From Gyrodactylus bullatarudis (taxonomy: Eukaryota > Platyhelminthes > Monogenea > Gyrodactylidea > Gyrodactylidae): a DNA stretch of 64,000 nt. Positions 36,001 through 45,635 of this stretch are shown piece after piece (positions within the stretch are counted from its first letter, which is position 1; each line of letters begins with the position of its first letter). The notes under the pieces were generated by a model, which searched no databases, was not told the origin of the DNA, and worked only from the letters and a program-made list of their open reading frames with translations. Made by a program: the position numbers and the translations under genes. The stretch lies in contig SSNU01000279.1 in the NCBI GenBank assembly GCA_012064415.1, forward strand, positions 62,001 to 126,000. Reading direction: 5' to 3'.

Positions 36001-39000
36001 CGAAATGCATTGCACATTTTAATTCTGTTCCCTCAAATTTTTTTTCTTGAATGGGCAACAATTTTCTTTTCATCTACAAAATACTTTAGATATCTCTGCT
36101 CCATTCCTCGACGGAATTTTTGATTGAAGATTCATAAAACTATTTATGTTCCCGTCTCATCGATAAGTTGAGTATTTTGTAAAAACAATATTCGATAAAC
36201 TCAGCATTCATTCAATTCTGAGCGTATTGCAAAAGATTGATAAGTTTCCCTATCGAATGGGTGGTAAAAAAAGTATTTTCTGATCCTTGAATGTAAGTCC
36301 CTATGTAAATCCCTTAAAGGCATAGTGGGACCAAGTGTTTCTAGTTAATCAAAGTAGATCCATCTAAAGTCTATTATTTACACTACATAGACAATGTTTG
36401 CTACAGGAAAATTACTTTTCTTCAAGTTAAAAAGTTTCCCTAATTAGCTTTTCTCCCCTATCTCAAGAAAGTATATATTTGCTCAATTCTCATACAAATG
36501 ACAAATTTATTCGAAAATGTAATCCAAATTGTGCAATGCATTCGAGAGCAAGCTATAAACAGGAAAAATAGGCAGAAGCATTGCTTCTTAATTTAACCAA
36601 TTCTTAAAATATATATTTATTTATTTATTTTCAAAAAAAAAACATTTGCATAATTTTCATCAGTGTGCATAAATTAGGCCTCTCTATACTTTGAGGAGAT
36701 ATATATTTTTGTGTGTACAATATCTATCTATCCTAAAGATACAAAGAGACTGACATAAAAACATAGATTGAGGAAGGGACTGAGGTATACGTCGAGGAAT
36801 GGAGCAGAGATATCTAAAGTATTTTGTAGATGAAAAGAAAATTGTTGCCCATTCAAGAAAAAAAATTTGAGGGAACAGAATTAAAATGTGCAATGCATTT
36901 CGAGTAAATCGTCAAGCCTTTGATCAATTTGCCGGGCTTAATGAAGATGGAAATTTACTATTTTCCCAAAAAAACTCAATATTTTTCTCCATATGGTCAG
37001 GTTCGCAAATATTTTCTGATTCTAGCCATCGTATGATGAAAAATTTTAAGATTTTTTTGTAATAGTTGGAAATTTCAGATGGTTTGATTCTCCAAAATGA
37101 TGTCTATTATAGTTAAATTAGAATTTTTCATTTAATTTCATGATCTTTACATGATTCTAATACTATTTTCATTGAAAAAACACTTGAATTATAGTGAAAA
37201 CGTAGTAAAAATTCATTGAAAATCTAGCGGCATTTTTAAAAAGTCTGATCTTTAAACTTGAATATTATCACGGAAAAGCATTTTGATACTGGATTTTGTA
37301 TAAAATAATGTCAAGAAGTCATAGTATTATCAATTGAGTAGGTTTTTAAAGTAGGTTGAAAAATTTGTTACATCACTATTGTGAGATTAAATTATACTTA
37401 GTCTTTAACTCAAGATGGCAGACTCATCAACCACTCTTTTCTAGGAGATATTTCTAGGAGGTCATCTTTCAATTTTCATATTTTTTCAATAAAGTATTGT
37501 AGCTGAAGAAGTAATACTTCTTTCGAAAGAATACTAGTTAGTTCTTCTTTCAGAAAAATTAACTTATAATAAATTACTTTTATATTCTTGAAAACAGAAT
37601 TATGTCTTGATAAAGTTACCTGTTCCTTGCATGACCTGCTGGGGGTTAAAATCAATTTTGCTAAAATTAAGAGAAAACATTAAAAACGTTTTATATTGGA
37701 TTTTTTTTCTTTATTCTGTTTATCTTATCACAGAGGTATAAATAGATATTTCGAAGTTGAATTAGTTGGAATTATTCTTAAATACATAAAGATTAATTTG
37801 ATCAAAACTACAGATTGAGCTCATATTATACTAATAGATATAGGGCTAGTATTAAAAATAGTACAAAGTCATGATTTAATAAAAATGAAATACTCAAAGC
37901 ATGACAGAGATAAATCATATTTTCTTCGTAACCATTTTATCAAAAGTACAGAAAATTCATTTTTATAAATACATAAATAGTGGAGTTTGGCAAAAATTAT
38001 CATGTATCAGTTAATGATACTTTGAAAATAATAATAATAATAGTTCTGCATAGAAATTTATCACCTGAAAAGGTAATTTTTATTCAAGTTCGTAGTTACG
38101 AAGAAGGAAGAAAAAAAACTAAAAGATCCTAATATGATATCCAATTTAAATGATGGAATTGATAAGTAGTTACAATGAATAAATCCAGGGAAAATGTATG
38201 AAAAGTGATATTAACGAATTCTCCCAAATGAATATTAGCATCTGACACCTGGCTAATGTGTAAAGTATTCTCGTTTTGTTTTTGAAGATAATACATATTA
38301 TATTCATATGAAATATTTTAAAATTATAACCTATCCGGTAATGAATAAAAGTTTGATAAATTCTTTTAGATATTAAGTAAAAGAAGGAATCGGATGAATT
38401 TTTGTTTTTCACAATTTTAACCCTTATAATTATTGATTGGCCCTAATTCGAAAAATAATCTATTGGAGTAAGCAAGCTCTGTCCTTCATCTGATGTTATG
38501 AAAAACTTAATTTTTGTTTATATTTCCTTTTAAAAAAACCTATTCCTCAAAAAATCTATGGGACTTCTAGAATATTAGCCAGTATAGTTTATAGTCAATT
38601 AATTTCCTAATTTTAGATATTTAGATGAAATTACATCGTCTATAGATAGCTATCGAATGAACTCTTTTTACAGAATAAATAACGAAGAATCTTCGTCGAA
38701 GATGTATTTTTATCGAGGGAATGATCTTTTGTTTGGTATACGTTAAAAAGATTTTTTAATATTAATCTAAATTAGTGCTCTGTTTACTTACCCATAAGTA
38801 ATTAGAAGAAGAAGTTTTTATATTTTCAGAGTAGAAAATACACGATAAAACATTACGGCAAATCGAAATACAGACTGTATCGATTTTATGTGTGTTTAAA
38901 GAAACGAGGATGAGATGTAAAACTGCTTGATAATTATAATTTATCTCGATTGACTCAATTAAAAATTTATTCTGCACATGGTGGGTAATGATTTAAGATT

Positions 39001-39085
39001 TATTCAAAGTGTTCTTTTATTTCCAAGTTTTTGTAACAAATTGAATTTAGTTCGGTTAACTAAAAATACTACTTTTAATATATAG
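33042..39085. other. Repeat-bearing 6-kb gap, possible intron of POU6F
   Basis: It holds a repeat B copy (34440-34710), a fold-back element (35931-36971) and sequence shared with the 17-kb element (37195-37330). Open frames at 33327-33521, 33829-34038, 34801-34989, 35329-35520, 38170-38412 and 38762-38977 (all minus) have no support. Confidence 0.45.
35931..36971. repeat. Fold-back element with 182-bp terminal inverted repeats
   Basis: Positions 35931-36112 and 36791-36971 are inverted copies (for example TCGAAATGCATTGCACATTT in the left arm and its complement in the right). The extreme ends carry the family A terminus (CTCAATATTTTTCTCC just outside the right arm; ATCTTCATTAAG in the left). 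The 678-bp middle does not encode a recognisable transposase. Confidence 0.85.
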
Positions 39086-39098
39086 TCAGCTATCAAGC

Positions 39099-40341
39099 AT
39101 GAATTGGACTCTACAGTTACAGAGTATCCTAGCCAGTCTGCCCCCATCTGCCCTCATGTCGATAATTCAAATAAGAAATAAAATCCTCAGTGATCAAGCT
39201 GATAAAACTTTCTTCACACCTGAGGAAGAGGTCCAGTTATCTTTGGGTCAATTACAGCCACAACAAGATAGTACAAATGACACAGGTGTATTGAATACAT
39301 GTGATCAATTGAGTGATTCATATCAGACGACAGTATATTCCTCAAAGTCTTCTTCCCCACATCAAGTTAACCTTGGAAGTAGACTTCAATCATCGATAGA
39401 CTCTTTGAATGATTCTGATAAGAGTATACACTTCGACTCGTCGAAAAGTAAGTCATTCAACAGAGTTCCAATAACATCACCCAATGAAGTAGAATAACTA
39501 AGTAGGCTTCAAGTTAATATCAACTGAGTTGATTCAACTCATTATAAAATAGCCTAAAGATTTACTAATCTTTTAACTACTAGTAAATAACACTAAGATT
39601 TCAATCTAATAAATTGATTCTGAGAATAGATAAAAAATAATCAAAAATGAAAAGGATTTTTTTCAAGTTTCAGAAATTTTGGATTTTTCCGATTCAGAAT
39701 ATCAGGCTAGTCAGAGATTTTCAAAACGCCAACGTACTTATTTTAATTCAAACCAGGAAACTAACGATTCCGGCCAATTAATTGTGGATGGTGTCAATTT
39801 AGACGAGATTAAAGAGTTCTCACGAACATTCAAGATGAAACGTATAAGTCTTGGCTTGACTCAAACGCAAGTCGGTATGTCCTTGACGAGTAGTGAGGGT
39901 CCAGCTTACAGCCAGAGTGCAATCTGTAGATTTGAAAAGTTAGATATTACACCTAAATCTGCCCAGAGGATAAAACCGGTCTTGGAGAAATGGTTGAAGG
40001 AAGCTGAAACAAAGATTTTATCCCAGACAACTGATCCCAACGATTCTCTAAGTAATGATAGCTGCAGAAAAAGGAAACGTCGGACGAGTTTCAATCCCCA
40101 AGCCTTGGATTATTTGAATGAGTTCTTCGACAAGAATCCCCATCCATCGGGTACAGAGATGCACTTGATTGCTAATCATTTAAATTATGAGAAGGAAGTG
40201 ATCAGAGTCTGGTTTTGCAACAAAAGACAAGCACTCAAGAATACAATAAAACGTTTTAATACAAATGGATCGAATAACGATTCAGCAAGTGTCTGCAAGC
40301 CAATAACTGAAAATTGTGAAGGGGAAATTGATGAGAATTAA
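39099..40341 (+). CDS. POU6F: POU class 6 homeodomain transcription factor (pdm3/POU6F type)
   Basis: It is a nuclear DNA-binding regulator. Exons 39099-39447 and 39674-40341 join in phase 1 across a 226-nt intron (donor A|GTAAGT, acceptor TTTCAG). The first exon is Gln/Ser-rich. The second begins the POU-specific domain at VDGVNLDEIKEFSRTFK, passes SLGLTQTQVG and SEGPAYSQSAICRFEKLDIT, and ends near EKWLKEAE. After a linker comes the homeodomain, starting RKRKRRTSFNPQALDYLN and containing VIRVWFCNKRQALKNT with recognition-helix WFCN. The SAICRFEKLDITPKSAQ block marks class 6. The whole POU region is one exon. The protein stops soon after the homeodomain (GEIDEN), and the N-terminus is much shorter than in vertebrate POU6F2. 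An upstream exon at 32920 may add 40 residues. Confidence 0.93.
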
Positions 40342-41517
40342 AATTTCCTTGACTTTTTATATATTACATATTATTGCAGTATCTCAAAGTTATACAAACT
40401 CTATGTGAATGAAACAACTGCCGTTCCTCTTAGTTGATCTCCTCCGTCCTCTGACCAGTATTCAGCCAGTCTCTCTTTTACTCTCTTCTTCTGGTAGCAT
40501 GCATTTTAAGAAAGACAAACACTTTAGTAAACCCTAAATAATATTTCTAGATAGTGAAAATAAAGAGTAGAACAAAAATAACTGGCAAAGTTTTATAACA
40601 CCATGACAAAACCATGTTAAATAAGCGCTCAAAAAATGTTTGTAAAGGAGTTTTCCTATAAAAATTGCCCAATATTCTGTCGTATACGATCATGATTTTT
40701 ATCCATTATCAAAATTTTTGTACAGATAAAAAATATTTATAGATGATATAAAAAGTTGTCAAATTAACACTTGAATATGTGTACAATGTTATTTTTCTCA
40801 CGATTTAATTTATTTTTTTACCAGAAACTCAAAATATTGACTTGTATAAAATTAGTAACTTGGGTCGATTAGTAAATTTTACACGGATCAATGATGTAAT
40901 TATTAATTAGGTCTGAGAAATGAATTCTTTCTCAATGCGAAATAATTAATTGAGATTAAACAATAAAAACTCATTGAACTATTTAATACTTTCCAGGGGT
41001 CAATAAAAAATTAGATATTATTGTTTCAATAAAACATTAGCAAAAGTAGATTTTAATTGGAATAATATCAACCTTTTTCCGAAACCTCTTCAATCTAAAG
41101 CGTTAGTGTTCCTATTGATTCAGAGCTAGGATAACCTATGATGAGTAGTTAACTATGAGTTAGTAACTAGGTTCTTAAAAAATATGCGTTTAAAATTGCT
41201 TTATTAATCAATTCTTACTCGAATCGGATTAGTCGAGATGGTCAAATTCCTTCATTCATAAATCAATTCCCGACTTTGCATTTGCAACTTTGGACCCTTA
41301 AGTTCAATAACCATTTCTCTCGGAATTTTATGACTTTTAAAACCTTAAGAATCATTGATCAAAATGTAACTTTTAAGGTTCTACTAAAATGTAGTAGTGT
41401 ATAAAAATTATAATAAAACATAACTACTATCAAGTAAAATTATAAATTTTATATTTATACATTATATTTCATATTAAATAAAGGTTTAGGATCATTATAG
41501 GGAAGTCTTAAAATAAT
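40342..41517. other. Intergenic between convergent genes
   Basis: POU6F (+) and the ATAD5-like gene (-) converge here. An AATAAA at about 40557 is a plausible POU6F polyadenylation signal. No other gene is seen. Confidence 0.5.
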
Positions 41518-43186
41518 TTACAGACATATTAGGGAATTTTCAAATATTTTCTTTTGGTATTCTTCAATGTAAATGCCTATTTTATCAAAATAACCTAGGA
41601 ATCGTTTCTTTCGGCCGTGTTCTCGTTCAGATTTTGTTGCAGCGAAAATTTGGTTAAAGGCCCATAGAAAATCCATTCGGATACAATCAAGTCTGGCAGG
41701 GGAAAAGTAGTCATTGAGGAAAACACCAGAAGCTCGAAGATCTTTGAATAAAACTTTAATATTTTTGTTCATCATTGGATTGTACATTACGTGAGAATTG
41801 AGCTTTTGATTGAAACATTCAAAAGTGGTATTTTTATAAAGGGATTTCTCCTGGAGAAAGTAACTGAGAAAAGACTTGCATCCGTTTAATTCATCGGATA
41901 TCCTGGGAGCTATTTTTTCATCAATGTATAACTCTGCATAGTCAATGCTTTCCTCTGAGAGCTCAAGGGAATCCGAGGTCAATATTAGATCGATTTCCGA
42001 TTGAGTATCAATCTTTTTAAAATAGACAGATAAGTCATCGTCTATATTAGTATTATCATCATTATTATTTAAAGTAGGGCATTCAGATAAGGTAAGATTA
42101 CCGTTCCATTGAAGATTACTACATAAATTTTCATAGGAAATATCTTTCTGTTGACAGGAACGATACGACATGCTGGAGTAAGGACTACCAAAGATTTCCA
42201 AATAGTCAAAGGAAAACGGTCTTTGATGATCCGAGATGATAGGGGAGTTCTCTTTTTCTGTTATTACCTTGAATTGCTCTTTGATTCTCTGATGGATCTG
42301 AGATTGGTCCAGGCTAAAATTGCAAACATTTATATCACACTCGAGATTTGCTACGACATAATCTTGATAATCAGGCTGAGTGATCAAGATAACAGGACGC
42401 CGTGACTTTTTAATGATATGATTAACACCGGGCCAAAAGGATTTGTCATAGTTTGAAGAAATTAAATGAACATCATCGAAAATGATGAGAGAGTTCTTTT
42501 GTAATGTCACCTTGTTGTAAGGCTGGGCTGGAATATTTTCCTTCAATGACTCTACTCTTGGATTGGGAGTTTTTGACTTTTGAGTGAAGAAATTTGAAAT
42601 GCTATTAGATTTTCTACCTTTGACGCTTTTGGCTGTCTTCTTGATTGGAATAGGATCATTAGAGAGTTCCGTTTTAACATGGTCTGAATTAACTGAATGA
42701 TTAAATCTAGACATGATGCATTTCATTGAACGGTCAGTAGAAAAATCCATGACATGCGTCTGAATTATTGAAAAATAAATTAATTCAACATGAGACTCTC
42801 AAGTTGAGAAATGATTAGCTCAAATAAGTCCGAGAAGAAAATTTAAAAAAACTACTCACAGCATATTTCATTTTATTGGCCACCTCTTCGATGAATGCGA
42901 TTAGGTTATATTCTGGAGAACCCAGTAGAAGAAAGCATTCAATAAATCCATCTGAAGATTCACACGAATCTTCATTAGAGAGACTCAATGTCTTTTTAGA
43001 ATTCCATAGATTTAGCCAATTTACGACTAAAGAAAACTGCCTTTCAAAAGTATACTCATGGTTAAGCGGGTATTTTATCGATAAAAGTTCATTATGGCCC
43101 ACAATCTGATTTGAATCTTCAGTAGGAGCAGATTTCAATTTTTTTGATTTTGTATCTGACTGCAGGCGACAAGACCTTCGTTTCAT
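41518..43186 (-). CDS. ATAD5/ELG1-like protein with degenerate P-loop
   Basis: Two exons, 43186-42860 and 42759-41518, join in phase 0 (intron 100 nt) to give 522 residues. ATAD5/ELG1 is the RFC-like subunit that unloads PCNA from DNA. Similarities in order: SIKYP..FSLVVNWLNLW like the KYQP..LHSWL segment before the ATPase; a P-loop position reading LLLGSPEYNLIAF (86-98) instead of G-x-x-G-x-GKT; SNSISNFFTQK (PIP-like, about 160-170); SLIIFDDVHLI (199-209), a Walker B; SRRPVILITQ (228-237) at sensor 1; and RKKRFLGYFDKIGIYI near the end, like the ATAD5 C-terminus. The lysine and threonine that bind ATP phosphates are absent, and the roughly 1000-residue N-terminus of the vertebrate protein is missing. 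It is 159 bp downstream of the Ubl gene on the same strand. It may be a non-catalytic paralogue or a fast-evolving orthologue. Confidence 0.72.
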
Positions 43187-43345
43187 AATTAATAGATGAT
43201 TTTATTTTTCACTATCTCATTTTTTAAATGCTAACAGTTTCAATAAGAAATCAGTTGAAACAAAAAGGAATGTTATTGAAAATCATCGAATAGTAAAAAA
43301 GAGTGGTAAAACATATTCAAAATCAAAAAAATTAACCAAGAATGG

Positions 43346-45583
43346 TTAAATGTCTTGCATAATTCCAAGTCTTGAATCAAAAACTGGCTTTGGGAACTTT
43401 TTCTTTACCTCAAAATCCATAACAATATCGATATTGTAATCTTCCAAGCGAGAACTATTCTCCAAGATTTTCTTTAGAGGATAAATTATATCTGCACTTT
43501 TATTTTCTTCCATGGTTATGGATGGGGAGGAACTAGACAGGGAATTTTGATTTTGTATCAGATATTTAATCTTTTGGTCTTTCTTCCTAACATCTGATGG
43601 ACGTATGCAGGATTCTTCACTTGAATATTGACCTATGCGAAAAAACAAGGATGATGATCCAAATTTTTTACCTTTCAAGAATGAGGCTCTTTTCTTTCTC
43701 ATTAAATGATTAGTATATGTAGCATAGCAATTATACTCTCTCAAATTCTTGTTAACTCGATTTTCAAATGACATCAAAGTTCGATAGTTTTCTTCGGATA
43801 TACATGATGTACTATACAGTTCCGTCTATTAATCAAGTCATGGAGTAATAATTAGAGGAAAAAACTTACAATATCGACTTCTTTGGAATTCTCCTTATTA
43901 AAATTACTCAAATCTTTAGAATTATCCGGTTCATTCATTTTCAATTTTACTGAACGAGAAAGAGAAAAAGCATTAAAATTACAAGTAATTTAAACTAATG
44001 AACTTTGATACAGTTATTAATATACAATAACATGTACAATGTATACACAAAAATACTAACCATAATCATTTTCAATTGGTTTAGAGTAGAAGATATTCTG
44101 AGACAAGGCCAAGTTTACCTATAAATTAGAAAAATATTTAGCTAAAAAATTTATGTATCAGAAACTCACTAGGTCATGCTTGTCTTGTTCTCTACTTTCA
44201 ATATTCTTGATTGAATCTAAAGGAATTTTTTTCAATACCGCAGTTACCTGTAGAGAAAAATGTCTCCAAGTTATCCAACGTCTCCTCGTCAAATGTGGAT
44301 CTTTTTTCATCTTCATTGATGACAACTTTAACCTGGTTGTCAACTGAAATGGAAATAGATATACAGTTTGAGTAAAGCATTTTTTGAGAAAAAACCATTG
44401 TTTAGTTTATTTTATTTATTGGTTTAGAGTACTTTAAATTAAGTACGTGATAAAATAAACTTACACGAATCCCTAAGCAATCTAGCGGGTCTTGCTAATA
44501 CGAAACCATCATTTTCTTTAATATTTTTTTCATTTAGTACCAATGGGAAGATGGGTGCTTTTCTTTTAATATTTTGACTTGTCAATTTGCTTGTCTACAA
44601 GGTCATGATTAAAATCAATAAGAAAAACGAAAGAATGATACTTCTCAGTAGTAGTACTCACATCAAATTTATATGATAAAGTTGATGATTTGTCCTCATG
44701 GGAATTCCTACTTCTGGAAAATCGCATAGAAATAAGAGTTAACAGAATTCTTTTGATATTTGAATTTTTTTCGTCACCTGAAAAACGTAAATTAAGAATG
44801 TTAATCAACAGAATTCATAGGAAAATTTATGCAAAATTTATTTTCATGTAACTATTGGTGACTAATTACAATATCAACTCACAAACAAGTTTTATCTTCG
44901 ATTTATCCACGCGAAGATCATCAAAAGTATATCTTGGATCAATATAAGAATTTGTTTGAGGATCAACTACTGAATATCTTGTCAGATCAATTGGCCGATA
45001 TTCACACATTTTAATGAGAGAGTAGAGAATCTCTCTTTTCAACGGGCTTCGTACCACAACATATTGATTATTGGGAAGGCAGATTAAAATTCGTTTCCCA
45101 AACTGTAAAGATTATTTAAATTATAATTTTTATTTTAATCAAAGAGTCATGAAACAGATGTACTTGTTCTAAAATTTCTAAGCCTGACATTTTATTGAAA
45201 TCTTTAGTTGAAAACAGTCTTGATTTATTCTCGTCGGAATCTTTAATTTTTATAATATTGGGAACTTGAGATGATTCGTTGAATATATCAAAGATGTAGT
45301 CTTCATCATTTTTTGTGGTGTAGGTAGGCTGAAAGTTTTTTGACAGAGAGCAGGATGGAAAGAATACATGAGGTAATTGTTTTAGGTTAAATTCATTTCT
45401 AAAATAACCTTTAATGTCTAAAACTTTGCAATTCTTGTTAATTCCATTCATGAGATAAAGAGTTGATTCTTCACTGACATAAACCAGCAAGTTCAGTTTA
45501 CAATTATTATAATTCGATCTGGTAAACTTGAATTCATCCATTTTTGTTAAATTATCATATTTGTATTGTAGACGTTTAAACAT
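43346..45583 (-). CDS. Uncharacterised protein with two ubiquitin-like segments, possibly cordon-bleu-like
   Basis: Nine exons join in frame: 45583-45164, 45102-44883, 44777-44662, 44594-44465, 44343-44248, 44216-44170, 44118-44061, 43949-43870 and 43825-43346 (1647 nt, 548 residues). The N-terminus has a beta-rich stretch (CKLNLLVYVSEESTLYLMNG). Exon 2 has another (GKRILICLPNNQYVVVRSPL..YTFDDLRVDKSKIKLV) that looks like a ubiquitin-like fold. It is followed by a basic RFSRSRNSHEDK and NIKRKAPIFP, recalling the Ubl-basic-KRRAP order of cordon-bleu actin nucleators. I see no clear WH2 repeat, so the assignment is tentative. The remainder is Lys/Asn/Ser-rich and probably disordered. Introns are 61, 105, 67, 121, 31, 51, 111 and 44 nt. 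The gene is head-to-head with AVL9. Confidence 0.7.
44217..44247 (-). other. 31-nt intron in the Ubl/cordon-bleu-like gene
   Basis: GTAACTGCGG to AATTCCTTTAG on the minus strand, phase 1. It joins LETFFST to DSIKNIESREQD. The open frames before and after are in different registers. The full nine-exon model is a multiple of three only with this intron removed. There is no family alignment to confirm it. Confidence 0.65.
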
Positions 45584-45635
45584 TTAAACAATATCAGAAA
45601 ATTTTATTGTTTGTTCTGAAGTACAACTAATTCAA
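45584..45635. promoter_or_regulatory. 52-bp divergent start-to-start region
   Basis: Only 52 bp separate the ATG of the minus-strand Ubl gene and the ATG of AVL9. A shared core promoter and very short 5' leaders, or overlapping divergent transcription, must serve both. Confidence 0.5.

Noticed and set aside
39448..39497. Longer version of the first POU6F exon ending PITSPNEVE
   Set aside because: Only the earlier donor AAAA|GTAAGT at 39447 gives the phase needed for the next exon; the later GTAGAA donor does not.
43346..45583. Treating the Ubl gene as the N-terminal part of the ATAD5-like gene
   Set aside because: The last Ubl exon ends in a stop at 43346 and the ATAD5-like frame opens with its own ATG at 43186; no donor bypassing the stop was seen.
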